A stretch of 64,000 bases of DNA from the NCBI RefSeq assembly GCF_048544455.1, contig NC_133536.1, forward strand, positions 194,373,325 to 194,437,324, in the 5' to 3' direction. The translations under genes were made by a program, and so were the position numbers. Under the pieces are notes generated by a model. The model worked only from the letters and a program-made list of their open reading frames with translations. It had not been told where the DNA came from and ran no database searches. This DNA is from Silene latifolia. Taxonomy: Eukaryota; Streptophyta; Magnoliopsida; Caryophyllales; Caryophyllaceae. Positions 49,380-60,890 of the stretch are shown here, piece after piece. Every line of letters begins with the position of its first letter. The first letter of the stretch is position 1.

Positions 49380-50115
49380 TAGATTGATGATTGTTGATGA
49401 ATGTTGTAACTTCAATTATATAGTGTGTAACTTTATTCTTGTAAGGGTGTAACTTCAAGTAGTGTGTAACTTCAGTTCTATATCAAGTAACTACAGTTTT
49501 CTAAGAGTGTAACTTTAGTACTTTACGAGTGTAACTTTAATCTTGTAAAGTCATTTTGTATATACAAGTTTTAATATTACTAATTTGAATGTTTGTAATT
49601 TTAGCACAAGTTATGTAACTTTAGTGCTTCATGAGTGTAACTTTAGTGCTTTATGAGTATAAGTTTAATTTTTCACGAGTGTAACTTTAATATTTTAGGG
49701 TCATTTTGTATATAAAATTTTGAATTTATTAATTTGAATTTTTGTAATTTTAGCACAAGTTTATGTAACTTTATTGATTTATTACGAGTGTAGCTTTAGT
49801 GCTTTGCGAGTGTAACTTTTATCCTTGATGGGTGTAACTTTAGTCCTTTGGTCATCTTGTATATGTAAAATTTGAATTTGTGTAACTTTATCACATGTCT
49901 ATCTAATTTGAATTGTTGAAAGTGTAACTTTAATATGTGGCGTGTATAACTTTAACACAGCAAGTGTGTAACTTTAGTTCGTTCCACCACCCTAGCCTCT
50001 TCATTCGGAATCCAATTAATTATATGAGTAAATTAATTAATTAAGTTCAAGTAAAAACAGTGTAATTTCAAGTGGGCATGGTGTAATTTCAAGCAAATGA
50101 GATAATTTCAAGCAA
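49380..50115. repeat. GTGTAACTTTAGT array in element C
   Basis: Many copies of GTGTAACTTTAGT or GTGTAACTTCAAG with spacers such as CTTTATGA and GGTCATTTTGTATAT. The spacing is irregular. Confidence 0.85.
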
Positions 50116-50546
50116 ATAGGGTGTAACTTCCAAGTAATTAGTCGTACTCAAAATTTCGATAACTCAATGGTATTCAAAAATATTACCATTGCGTCGGGCT
50201 CGAAAAAATAATAAATATAGGATTTTGTTTTGCCTTAATCAGAGTCCGTATGAAGATTTACGGAGTCTTTTAGGAACCCGCTTTTATTTTACGCGGGTAT
50301 GAAATTTCGTTATAATATTTTGATAATTGAAAAATAGATGATAGTATATTAATTTAATAAATTAGTTGATAGGAAAGATAAAGTAATTGATTAGAAAAAA
50401 TTGGTAATTGAAATTATGGGAGACAAAGCATTAATTGCATGTTGGGTGAGTGTTTTTTTGTTTTAATCTCAACCATTCATCTTGTAAGATCAAATGGTAG
50501 AGATGTGGACTTATGGACTCAACCAAATTTGTGGACTCATCTGAAC

Positions 50547-50663
<117 letters not shown>

Positions 50664-51625
50664 TCGGGATCCGTTGAGAACCACTAATATAATGAGAACT
50701 GTGAGAACCACCCACAGCTATTAGATGTCTAATAACACGGACGACGGATATTAACTCAGCAAAAACTAAAATCAAACGCACATTACGTTTTCTCTCCAAT
50801 TTCTCTCTCTCTCTATTCCCATCATAAAACTGCTTCCTCAAATTGAAGAACAAGCTTCAATATTTTACTGCTTCCTTCATTAATGGAGACGGAAATCAAT
50901 CCATATTTCACCGTACATCAAAATTCAATGAGGTTTGTTTAATTTCTCTATTAATTTCCCTTAATTTCGACTTTGTGTGTTTCGAATTTGTTAATTCGTC
51001 AACAAATTAGGGTTAATGAATTGTTGATTCGAGTTTATATACATATAATTGGAGTACATAATTGAAATTGAATGCTGATGTATGTCTGCTTGCTAGCCAC
51101 TGGACACGCAATTGAAATTCGAGTTTAAAATCACTACATCATGAAATTGGGAACTTAATTGATTGAAATCATGAAATTTGGAGTTCAATTTTGTGAACTC
51201 GGTAGTCTAAATCTGTTTGTTGCATGTTAGCTTGAGAATAGGAAGAAAACAAGAGTTTGTATGTGCGTGTTAGTTGAGAATAAGAAGAAAACAAGAAAGA
51301 AATGAAGGAATAAAAACTGGAGGAGGATGATTTTAACAAACATTCGTATAACATCAATACTTTTAGTAGTAGTATTTTTAGGATTAATCTCTGCTCTTCT
51401 GGGATATGATGCATTGTGGAAAAAATAATTTTCTTAATAAATTAAATTCTACTGACAGTAATTGTCAGGCTAAACATATTCGCTTAACTTAAGAGCATAG
51501 TTGAAAATGCATACACTTTGCTAAGGAGGAAGGTTAAGAAAAGTAAAATTCTTTTGGTGAAGTTTGTTTATAAATGTGCCACATGATCTTTGGTCGTGAA
51601 AGAATAAGGAGACAGAAATGAGGAC

Positions 51626-52117
51626 TTAAGATACATACACTTCCTTAAAATGTTCAACTTGAGTCCGAGAATGAGCTTCTTTGGCGAGCAAAATGCAAGT
51701 ATCCTTATCTTCCAACTTTCGCTTGGTGCCAGAAACACTCACTCGCCCATTACTCAAACCACTATGGGCGTCACCATTAACAGGCATCTTTCCAACAATC
51801 TTGTCTTTCAGAGTGTTGTCTTTGTGCAGATCTTTCTCAGAGCCAACATACCCATTCTCGATATGGTTGTTTCCGTTTCCCATATCCCGGCTACTCTCGA
51901 TAGTATTCTACATCCCATAAACACAGCTTCGGTTGTCATGAGAACATATACCATTTCCATTCACCTGCTCACTCACAATATGGCTGATATTTCCATCACA
52001 TTCCCCAGATTCCTTCTTCTGAAGGTTATGTGGCCATGTATCATTAGGAGAATCTTTCTCGGCAGAAGAATTTGCATGCCCATTAGGCTTGTTTTGTAGA
52101 GCACTAGATGCACCATT
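51626..52117 (-). pseudogene. Host-gene fragment, unknown family
   Basis: A minus-strand reading of about 160 codons has coding-like composition: NGASSALQNKPNGHANSS, then DSPNDTWPHNLQKKES, an in-frame TAG at 51908-51910, then MGNGNNHIENGYVGSEKD and GTKRKLEDKDTCILLAKEAH, ending FKEVYVS at a possible donor (GTATGTATC). It is rich in Asn, Gly, Ser and Lys and looks like a nuclear low-complexity region. I do not recognise the protein. One stop codon and the absence of flanking exons point to a captured or decayed gene fragment within element D. Confidence 0.45.
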
Positions 52118-52137
52118 ACGTTTTACTTATTTTGAAA

Positions 52138-52205
52138 GTCAATTAGCTCAAATGGGAGAGCATTGTGCAATGCACAAGATGTGGGTTCAACTCCCATATT
52201 GGCTT
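52138..52205 (+). tRNA. tRNA-like sequence 1 (pseudogene)
   Basis: The D arm TAGCTCAAATGGGAGAGC and the T arm GTGGGTTCAACTCCCAT are well formed and carry box A and box B. The anticodon arm is TTGTGC-AAT-GCACAA: six pairs closing a three-base loop, so there is no normal anticodon loop. The acceptor pairs GTCAAT with ATTGGC with one wobble. A tRNA pseudogene or tRNA-derived repeat related to 52642-52713. Confidence 0.6.
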
Positions 52206-52641
52206 AACCAGCACATTAGTTGTCGAATGTCGCTCATCGAGGGTTTAAACATCCTAATAAGTGTAATGAGACATGTACTTTCTTTATGTTTGTTGAATCT
52301 CAAAATGATTAATGTTGGTGTTTATTTTGTTTGTGATACCACCGATTATGAACATAGGAAATATCCAACTTGAAACCCGTCGTAGTTGATTTTGATGGCC
52401 GCTTAGACGAAGAAAGGATTCACCGTAACTATATGGATTGGATTCGCTATCACTGGGAAACTCTACAACTTATGAAAATTCTGAACGGTCTAGAGTGTCA
52501 CTTTTTTTGCTGAAATCGCTGTAGATAAGACCAAAAAAAAGTATGAATGTATATATGGTTTTGGCGTGCCTAATCTTAGCTGGGCTGTTTCGCTTGAATC
52601 TCGTCTTTGACAAGATGCAATCATGGAATTTGTTATTTTAT

Positions 52642-52713
52642 AGGCTATATGGGACTCGAACCCATATCTTTGTGCAAAATTAGCACAACGCTCTACCATT
52701 GAGCTAATAGCCT
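52642..52713 (-). tRNA. tRNA-like sequence 2, complete cloverleaf
   Basis: 72 nucleotides. The acceptor stem AGGCTAT/ATAGCCT is perfect, the D arm is GCTC/GAGC, the T arm is ATGGG-TTCGAGT-CCCAT. The anticodon stem TGTGC/GCACA is perfect but its 7-base loop TAATTTT lacks the near-universal U33, so an amino acid cannot be assigned with confidence (positions 34-36 would be ATT). No CCA is encoded, as is normal in nuclear genes. Related to the plus-strand copy 440 bases away. Could be a tRNA gene variant or a tRNA-derived repeat. Confidence 0.55.
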
Positions 52714-52972
52714 TTAATTTACTTTAAACAAAGATGCGGATTGTATATGGGTCTAGCACTACACCCAACAAAGAGTAGCAGAAGAGTAAAAGAGACAAAA
52801 CCTGCTGGAAATTCATATAAATGAATGCTCATGTTTGCTATATGATGTTTAACATAAAGAGGCCGGTAAATACATTAAATCTCCTCCACGGTCATTTCCC
52901 TTATTTCATGTACATAGACCCTTATTTCATGTACATAAAATCTTATTTCATGCACATATCAAATTAACGTCC

Positions 52973-53600
52973 TTTTTTTTGGTGGAATGTAAAAATTAAT
53001 ATTAATGAGTCAACAAGCGCACCACCATACAAACACCAATAGCCAACGGCCAACCTACATCACCAACTCTCTATTACATGATCTTACACTAACTTAACAC
53101 TCAACACACATTATAGGAAACCAATTGAACACACATTATAGAAAACCAATTGAGCTCAGCCATGTCCCTGACATTCTATAGCTTCACTGACCAAACCCTC
53201 TGCCATCGTCGAGTCCTAACATCAGCCTGCACTGCACTCAACACCAAAGTTGGATAAGGAAGGTAAGCAGCCACGCACCCTACAAACATTACGTGTTGTT
53301 CATATCCCGTAAATGAGACTACAAACAGCACACCAGACCACCTTCTTCTGCATATGAGATCTACATCTAAATTGCATACACATCATTCAACGATGAACTC
53401 AAAGGTACCTGAATTCCCAGCCAATCATTTATCAACATCAAGCAAATTTTAGTGTACTTACAATGGAAATACAGATGAAAATGATCTTCAGGGTGCTCCA
53501 AACAAAGGTCACATATAGAATCCATCACCAAAATAAATAAATTTGCAACTGAATCAATAGTAATTAGTATCATAATATAACCAACTGATACAACTGAAGA
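52973..53600 (-). pseudogene. LINE 3' fragment (zf-RVT remnant)
   Basis: Minus-strand 3' end with a T-run at 52973-52980 next to GGTGGAATGT, very similar to GGTAGAATGT at the 3' end of the LINE at 27280. A zinc segment CDLCLEHPEDHFHLYFHCKY at about 53510 matches zf-RVT. Only the last 600 bases remain, with stops. The insertion splits the 21-bp array. Confidence 0.75.
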
Positions 53601-53735
53601 ACTTTTTAATGTACATAGAACCTTATTTCATTCACATAGAACCTTATTTCATGCCCATATAATTTTATTTCATGCACATATAACTTTATTTCATGCCCAT
53701 TTAGCACTTATTTCATGCACATAGAACCTTATTTC

Positions 53736-54292
53736 TAGGGATGTCATTGGGGCGGGGCGGTGGTGAATATAGACTCCCCTGTACCCGTACCCACCAAGAA
53801 AAACTTTTACCCATCCCCGCCCCACCACCCGTGGCGGGTACAATTTTCCAAAACCATCCCCGCCCCAACGGGTGGAAATATAAAAACATACCCGCCCCGC
53901 TTACCCATTAACCCGCTACACCATAATTTTATTCGATAAATTTTTTCGCAAAAGTTGATTTACTCACTATTAATTTCCATTTTTTTTGAATTTATCTTTA
54001 TAATTTTAGTTTTTCACCAAAGAAATTAGTAAAAAACTTTATAAAATAGCTATTATTAACATTATATCTTAATTATAACTAAATAAGATTTAAAAAATTG
54101 TCATAATCATATTAATTTTTTTAATGATTGGCGGGTAGGCGGGTAAGATGCATCCCCGCCCCATTACCCATGGCGGGTACAGTTTTCATACCCGCACCCG
54201 CCCCACCACCTGCCAAAGCTCTAACCATCCCCGCTCCAACTGGGGCGGGTGCAGGGCGGTACCCACATGTACCCGCCCCGATGACATCCCTA
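53736..54292. mobile_element. hAT MITE, 557 bp, with 8-bp target duplication
   Basis: TIRs TAGGGATGTCATTGGGGCGG and CCGCCCCGATGACATCCCTA differ by one base. CTTATTTC flanks both ends (53728-53735 and 54293-54300). TAGGGATG termini and an 8-bp duplication are typical of hAT. Subterminal GC-rich GGCGGGTA/TACCCGCC motifs contrast with an AT-rich centre. Frames at 54121-54490 come from the GC repeats and are not genes. Confidence 0.93.
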
Positions 54293-54555
54293 CTTATTTC
54301 ATGCACATATAATTTTATTTCATGCCCATTTAGCATTTATTTCATGCACATAGAACCTTATTTTATGCACATAGAACTTTATTTCATGCACATTAGCACA
54401 TATAATCTTATTTCAAGCCCATTTAATACTTATATCATGCACATAACACCTTATTTCATTCACATAGAACCTTATTTCATGCACATATAATCTTATTTCA
54501 TGCACATAGAATCTCATTTCATGCACATAGAACATTATTTCATGTACATAAATAA

Positions 54556-56100
54556 TCAAAAGAAGATATTAGTCACTTACTCTACTATATTAAAAGGCAC
54601 CTCTCTAGAGAGAGATACGTCAGCGTGGAGCTTATTAGTCACTTACTCTACTATATTATTCTAGGGCGGACATATAAGAAGATATGCGTTCTCCTATATT
54701 AGAACTAAAACTCTGCAAATATCGATCAAAACTTGAAACCTTGTATAGATATGCAATTTGAGAAAGCACAATAATTGAAATGGGTAGTACGTCCGTATTG
54801 GTTTCAACCAATAATATTAAGTTCGACTGCTCGTGACACATTTCTATCCATCTATCTAAACCACATTTTTTGAACAAGTTTGACTATTTTAACAAACATA
54901 CACACCTGTGATATTACAAATTTTCTGATTTCGGGTGTCTTGTAGGATTTTCCACCACAGGTTACCGTTGCAGTTTCAAAAAAACATGTAATCACTATAC
55001 AACACTGCCAAAAAATGCAGCTGCAACAAACTGCTGAAGAGCCTTTCATTCACTGACCCATACTAGACCGCCTGATTAATAGCAGAATGATAAGATACCA
55101 ATAGCCAAACAAAGATATTCAGTTAGATGAGAAAATTCAGACTCGTAAACAAAGGAGTAATGGGAATCAATTCAAAAGTCATATTGAAAAATTCATAGTT
55201 TATCTTAACCTGCCTAGCTCCTAGTCTCACCACCTTCAACCCACACATGATATACTAGCTCTATCTCTTTTGTATACCCCCACCAATAGGCTCCACAACT
55301 TATGTTTCCTTAGTATTCTTCGTGCAATGAAGAGTGGGTCTTTGACTTTTTACCGCACTTGCACATGCTTATATTAAAAACTGATCCAAAAGCTAGTATA
55401 AATTATTTGCCGAGACAGAGGGAGTAGCAGATAGAACCCATGTCTGGCTATCAACTACGTTTGAAGCCTTGCCTTATTCGTGTGTGTACATTTGTAACCT
55501 CACTTTGTTAGGAGTTTCAGGTAATAAGACTATGCTAATGTCGACCTAGGTCTTGGCTCAAAAAGAAAAGTTTTGAAATATAATGAGAACTTTTTACCAA
55601 AAATAGTTCAGAAAATAGCTAGAAAAGAGGGAAAATCAAAATAGTTACGAAATGTAATGAGAATTTTGAATCTAAAGTTTCCAAAAACGAACGAATATAA
55701 GCATATTGACATGTTTAATAGCTCAAAACACAACGCCTACGCTAAATCTACAATGATTAAACTCGATATACAAACAATTTCAGCAACAAATCCATTCAAT
55801 ACAGCCTAATTAACGACGAAACATCGATTCCGACACAGGAAACGCAATAAGCGACATTTGAATAAGCCAAAAATTACTTGCTAATTAATGAGATTTCAAA
55901 ACTATTATAAACTGTAGAAGAGTATGTAATCAAAATTTCAACAATTTCATAAAACTCATCAACAACTAATTTTAAACAAAAATTTAAAAAATAAATAATC
56001 AAAAGAGTTCGTATTATAAGGAGAAGTTCTATACCAGAAACAGTGAATCTTTCTTGGTGATTTCGGCAATATTCGAACCATAAAGACAAGTTGTATGATC
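54556..56100. other. Unassigned interior of element D
   Basis: A 26-base direct repeat beginning TTAGTCACTTACTCTACT (54569 and 54630) flanks AAAGGCACCTCTCTAGAGAG, which resembles a Helitron 5' end (TCTACTATATTAAAAGGCA). Downstream, 54656-56100 has no recognised gene; short minus-strand frames (54656-55049, 55874-56089) lack family features. Confidence 0.4.
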
Positions 56101-56466
56101 GACTAAGCGAAATGAAGGATTTTCAAAGGTGAAGATGAAAAGTAATAACAAGATGACGAATTAGGGTTCGAGCTTTTTAATTAGGTAAAATTTGGGGGAA
56201 ATAATTACCTAAATTAGGAACAATTCAGCAAGAGTAACTCTTCTTGGGCGGGAGTAGTCGTCTCGTCGCCAATTCATGTCGTTGTAGGCAGGTGTGACAG
56301 CGCTGGTCGGTGGTCGGAAATGAAGGAGAGCGATGATATCGTAGAGAGAGAAAACAAGATGAGTGAGAATATGATTTGGTAAAATGAGGTGAATATTATG
56401 GTTTTGGGGTGGGGGCAGTTGGTTGTGCGAGATATTTAAGTTAGACGAGTTAATCTCGTCGTCCAT
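56101..56466 (-). other. Leader/first-exon-like sequence at right end of D
   Basis: On the minus strand a short frame (56466-56209, starting MDDEINSSNLNISHNQ) follows the terminus, with TTTTCTCTCTC and a donor-like CTAATTTAG|GTAATTA. This could be part of captured host DNA or the terminal region of element D. Not called as a gene. Confidence 0.25.
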
Positions 56467-56477
56467 TCAGCATTTGA

Positions 56478-56480
<3 letters not shown>

Positions 56481-56534
<54 letters not shown>
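56481..56534. repeat. (GA)n microsatellite between elements D and E
   Basis: About 27 GA units joining the right end of D to the left end of E. Confidence 0.97.
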
Positions 56535-56540
<6 letters not shown>

Positions 56541-56799
56541 ATGAGTCCAACATGTGTCATTGAGTCCATAAGTCCCTCTAAGGGCCATTGGATGGACTCA
56601 TTGGATGGTTGAGATGAATTTGATTAAGGGCTATTAAAAAGAAAAGGTAAAAAATGTGGATGGTTGGATTGAGATGGGTGGTTGAGATTGAAAATTACCA
56701 AAAAAAATTACCATTAATCAAATTTCTATACACTAATTACTTTTTCTTTCTCTCTCTAACCCCTAATTAATCAGTTTTGAGTTTCAGATTTCAGAACTG

Positions 56800-57410
56800 T
56801 AAATGTAATGTTGTATGAGTTTTACAAGTGTAAATGTGATGTTTTATGAGTGTAAATGTAACATTTTAAGAGTGTAAATTTGATTTTTTGTGACGGAAAT
56901 TTTGAATTTATATAATTTTAACATTTTACAAGTGTAAATGTGATGTTTTACGAGTGTAAATGTAACATTTTAAAAGTGTAAATTTGATTTTTTGTGACGG
57001 AAATTTTGAATTTATATAATTTTAACATTTTACAAGTGTAAATTTGATGTTTTACGAGTGTAAATGTAACATTTTAAGAGTGTAAATTTGATTTTTTGTG
57101 ACGGAAATTTTGAATTTATATAATTTTAACATTTTACAAGTGTAAATTTGATGTTTTACGAGTGTAAATGTAACATTTTAAGAGTGTAAATTTGATTTTT
57201 TGTGACGGAAATTTTGAATTTATATAATTTTAACATTTTATATATAAGTGTAAATTTGATGTTTTACGAGTGTAAATGTAACTTTTTAAGAGTGTAAATT
57301 TGATTTTTTGTGACGGAAATTTTGAATTTATATAATTTTAACATTTTACAAGTGTAAATTTGATGTTTTACGAGCGTAAATGTAACATTTTAAGAGTGTA
57401 AATTTGATTT
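56800..57410. repeat. Tandem array, 104-bp unit
   Basis: TGACGGAAATTTTGAATT occurs at 56891, 56995, 57099, 57203 and 57311, spacings of 104, 104, 104 and 108 bases. Each unit has two copies of AGTGTAAATTTGAT or AGTGTAAATGTAAC. Confidence 0.95.
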
Positions 57411-57569
57411 TTTAGTCAATTTGAAGGTTTTAGAGAGTAACTTTTGTCCTTTGAGTGTGAATTTGGTCCTTTATAAGTGTAACTTTGTCCTTTAGGAGTA
57501 AAACTTTAGTCCGACTACCAAAAAACGCCACCATCATCGTCCTTCCCCACCAACTCATATCCACAAAAA

Positions 57570-57900
57570 ATATGAGTGCAAATTTATATAATTTTAACGA
57601 GTGTAAATGTAAAGAAATACAAGTGTAAATGTAAAGAAATACGAGTGTAAATGTTAAGAAATACGACTGTAAATGTTAAGAAATATGAGTGTAAATTTAA
57701 AGAAATACGAGTGTAAATGTGAGGAGATAAAAGGGTAAATTTAAGAGAAATATTAGTGTAAATGTGAGGAGATATAAGTGTAAATTTAAATAAAAACGAG
57801 TGTAAATGTGAGGAAATACAAGTGTAAATTTAAAGAATTAGGAGTGTAAATCTGACAAAAATGTATATAATACGAGTGTAAATCTGAAAATAAATATATT
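57570..57900. repeat. AATACGAGTGTAAATGT array, about 22-bp unit
   Basis: At least a dozen degenerate units of AAATACGAGTGTAAATGTTAAG follow the 104-bp array and share its AGTGTAAAT core. Confidence 0.88.
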
Positions 57901-58269
57901 TATTAGATCTAATAATAAAAAACATGACAATATGATTATTTTTCAATAATCTACTATATATTTTTTTAGATCTAAGAATAAAATGTGGTAATTGTGTTTA
58001 AACACAAATAACCCATTTCCCCATCAACAATAACAACCACCACAACCTTCCAATTAAAAAAAAAAAAAAAACAAATCTGAAAATTTTTAAAACTATAAAA
58101 CAAAAACCGACTAAACCAACAACACAAAAACAAACAAACTAAACCAACCTTGAACACAAAAACAAACCAAATAAAAAAAACAAGGAAATTAAACTGTGTT
58201 ATATAAAACATAACCTAATCTTAAAAAAACCAACCATGGAAATTCATTCATTCAGATCTGAATTTCTTT

Positions 58270-59190
58270 TATAAAAAAAATCGAGTAAAAGGTGCAATGG
58301 GAGTGGCGTGAGTCGTGGTGGTGCGAGTAGTGTCAGATTGATCTGAGCTGCCCGCCACAACACCACCTGACCCAAGCCACTCCGCCACCACGCCACCCAT
58401 CGCTCCCCCACAAGGCTCACTCCACGGTGTCACCACCATACACACGCCACACTGTCATCCCCCTCACCGTCGTTTTCCTTTTCGGATCTCTTTTTTTTTT
58501 TTTTTCAAATCTCGTTTATTTGTTGGCTGATGGCGGCGACTGAGGTCGATGGCGGCGTTGGTGTTGTTGTTGGTTGGCAGTTCGGCCTTTTCCGTCCTAC
58601 CCCGTACCAGATCTCGCCCCCAACCTTTTTTTTATATTTTTTTTTTATATTTTTCAGATCTGAGATGTCGAGTGGTGGTGGTGGGTTGTTGATGTCGTGG
58701 GTTAGGTGGTAAGAGCAATGGTAGTGTGGCGGTGGTGGCGCAGGTGTGGTGTTTGGTGGAGCCTTTTTTTTGGGTGGCGGTGGCCGTGACAGAATTGGTG
58801 GTCGGGGTTTCAAGAATGTTGGTGTGGTGGCTGACAGGTCAGTGGTGGTGAGGATGAGAGGAGGGAATTTTTTTGGGTTTTTTGAATTTCGTGGTGGTGG
58901 TGGCTGACAGGTCGAGGTAGTAGGGTGTGGTGGTTGGTGGTGGTGAGGATGAGAGGAGGGAGTTTGAATTTTTTGGTTTTTAAGATTTTTTTGGTTTTTA
59001 GAGAGATGGAGGGATGATATTTGTGTGATAGGAGAGAGAAGTGAGTGGAAAAAGAAGGTTTATATAGTGAAATTAGAGGTTTGATTAGTGATGGTAGTGA
59101 GGGAAAGTAATTAATTAGTAACAAACCCATCTTTTTTGCACTAATCCCTTGTTTTTCCTCTTCAATCTCAGCCTTCCATCCCATCTTTCT
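58270..59190. other. Right part of element E, GGTGG-rich
   Basis: GC-rich GGTGGTGG/CCACCACC tracts and T-runs. The frames at 58505-58813 and 58810-59184 (minus, Pro/His-rich) follow from this composition and have no domain. Reverse-complemented it resembles 59340-59720. Confidence 0.5.
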
Positions 59191-60299
59191 AAGTCTCTTA
59201 CATCCATAGAGTCCCTAAGTCCTAATATGGACCTTTGGATGGAGGAGATGAAGGGAGGGGATTTCATCTCATTGAAGGGCCACAAATGATCCTCACTAAT
59301 CCTTCACCCTAATCAATCCTCCTCATTCTAATCTCCCTCAACTCACTCCCTTATATCATTCATTCATTTTTCTCATTATCTCTCATTCTCTCTCATTTTT
59401 TCTCTCATAAAAAAAGCCAAAATAAAAAAACCAAAACCCAAAAACCAAATACAAAAAAAATATTCAAACCCCTCCCTCCACCGGACCCACAACAACCGCA
59501 TCCCTCCCTCCCTCCACCGAACCCACAACAACCGCACCACTCCACTGCCCACCACCCACACGAAAACCTCCACAGCCGACATGCCCACAGACCCGCCACT
59601 ACCTCCACCACTACCCTCGGCGGCCAGATCCACACCCACCACCATTCACCTCCACCACAACCGACAGCGCCTGCCCATTCCCCTCCACCGCTCTCCTCGC
59701 CACCCTCCTCCCCCAACCCAACGACGCCACCACCATCCTACCACAACATCTTTGGCGGTTTTTTCGAAAAAAAATTTCAGATCTGGGAATATATGGTGGG
59801 TTTTTTCGATTTTTTTTTTGGCTTTGTTGATTTTTTTTTTTTTAAAGATCCGGGTAGTGATGGTGGTTGGTGGTCAGTAGCGATTTCAACGGCAGTGGGA
59901 GTTGATGGTGGGGTCAGGCGGTGGTTGTTTTGTGACGGTTTTCTAAAATTTTTGGTTTTCTAAAATTTTCGTTCTACCTTTTTTTCTTTGTTTCATATTT
60001 TTTTCAGATCTATTAGTGGTGGTGTGGGGGTTGTGGGGTACGGTTTTGGGCAAAGGTTGCCGGGTGGGTGGTCGTGATGCTCGGGTCAGTGTGGCAGACG
60101 GGGTGAGGAGGTGTGTCGGGTTTTTTTCAGATCTATGAATGGTTTTTTTTTGTTATTTGGTTGTTATTGTTATTTGTTTTTGTTTTTCAGATTTACTTTT
60201 TTTTTTGTTATTTGTTTTTTTTTCGGGTTTTTGTTATTTGGTTGTTATTGTTATTTGTTTTTTTTTCAGATTTATTTGTTGATTTTAATTTTTCAGATT

Positions 60300-60890
60300 T
60301 ATTTGGTTTTATAAAAGTTACCCTATTTACAACTAAAGTTATACCCTTAAAACATTAAAGTTATACTATTTACGACTAAAGTTATACAATTTGTGTGTTG
60401 GTGTTGTTGTGAGACAGTTTTTTTATTTTTTAGTAATAAATTAAATTTTTATTTTTCATTGTTAATTTTTTTTTGATGAATCATGATTTTGTTATTTCTT
60501 AGATTTACGGTTTTTTTTAGATTAACGGGTTTTTGTTATTATGGATTAAAGTTATTTTCGATTCTTTTTTGTTTTTGTTATTGTTGGTTTTTTTTAGTTT
60601 CTAATCTTAAAGTTCAGATGATAAAATTATATAAAACTAAAGTTATAAGTTTGTTGGACAAAAGTTATACAAAAATGAATGAAGTTATACTATTATAGAC
60701 TAAAGTTACACGATTTTGGACTAAAGTTATACTCCCTCCATTTAACAATTATCACCCCATTTCTCCATTATATGTGAGAGATATTATATTGAAGTGGGGC
60801 GATAATTGTTGAATAAGGGAATAAGTTTGTTGGACTAAAGTTATACGTTTGTTGGACTAAAGTTATACGTTTTTGGACTAAAGTTATACG
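60300..60890. repeat. ACTAAAGTTATAC array in element F
   Basis: Repeated ACTAAAGTTATAC with spacers GTTTGTTGG and GTTTTTGG. A Stowaway MITE interrupts the array at 60732. Confidence 0.85.
60732..60820. mobile_element. Stowaway-type MITE, about 90 bp
   Basis: Left end CTCCCTCCATTTAACAATTA and right end TAATTGTTGAATAAGGGA are inverted repeats with a few mismatches, and TA borders the left side exactly. It sits in the ACTAAAGTTATAC array. Confidence 0.75.

Larger units (their letters stand above)
52887..54555. repeat. Array of CTTATTTCATGCACATAGAAC, about 21-bp unit
   Basis: Units lie at 52887-52965, 53605-53735 and 54293-54555. The array is interrupted by a LINE piece (52973-53600) and by a hAT MITE (53736-54292). 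Variants include CATGCCCATTTAGCA and CATGTACATAAA. Confidence 0.88.
50666..56480. mobile_element. Element D: inferred composite TIR element with captured DNA
   Basis: The left end GGGATCCGTTGAGAACC with GAGAACTGTGAGAACC resembles the terminus of element B. The right end, reverse-complemented, starts GGATCAAATGCTGAAT and then GGACGACGAGATTAACTC, which matches left-end GGACGACGGATATTAACTC about 75 bases further in. The right terminus therefore seems to have lost some bases. Flanks are (AT)n on the left and (GA)n on the right. The interior holds a host-gene fragment, two tRNA-like sequences, a 21-bp array, a LINE piece and a hAT MITE. That the whole 5.8 kb is one element is an inference. Confidence 0.4.
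56535..59215. mobile_element. Element E: TGAGTCCATAAGTCC-family element
   Basis: The left end GTTCTAATGAGTCCAAC, then TTGAGTCCATAAGTCC and TTGGATGGTTGAGATG, matches the reverse-complemented right end of element C (GTTCAGATGAGTCCAC, TTGAGTCCATAAGTCC), and both have (AG)n outside. The interior contains a 104-bp tandem array, a 22-bp array and GGTGG-rich leader-like DNA. The right 400 bases, reverse-complemented, resemble the left 400 bases of element F. No transposase is found. The right boundary near 59215 is approximate. Confidence 0.6.
59205..60890. mobile_element. Element F: related element, right end lost
   Basis: The left end GAGTCCCTAAGTCC, then GGACCTTTGGATGG and GAGATGAA, is in direct orientation similar to the left end of E. 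The interior has CCACC-rich leader-like DNA (59460-59750) and an array of ACTAAAGTTATAC (60300-60890), the reverse complement of the core array motif in element C. A gypsy LTR cuts the element at 60891, so its right end is not in view here. Confidence 0.55.

Noticed and set aside
53736-54292. Possible Helitron or retroelement origin of the GC-rich block
   Set aside because: Near-perfect TIRs and the 8-bp duplication CTTATTTC identify a hAT element instead.
54121-54490. Ala/Gly/Pro-rich frame of 120 residues
   Set aside because: Lies across the GC-rich terminus of a hAT MITE and the adjacent 21-bp array.
52887-54555. CRISPR-like look of the 21-bp array
   Set aside because: Units are contiguous and degenerate without unique spacers, and the DNA is clearly a plant nuclear genome.
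59150-59230. A microsatellite joint between elements E and F
   Set aside because: Unlike the other joints, no dinucleotide run is present here; the two elements simply abut or overlap.
58505-59720. Pro/His- or Gly/Val-rich frames on both strands
   Set aside because: Compositional effect of GGTGG/CCACC tracts in elements E and F; no domain.
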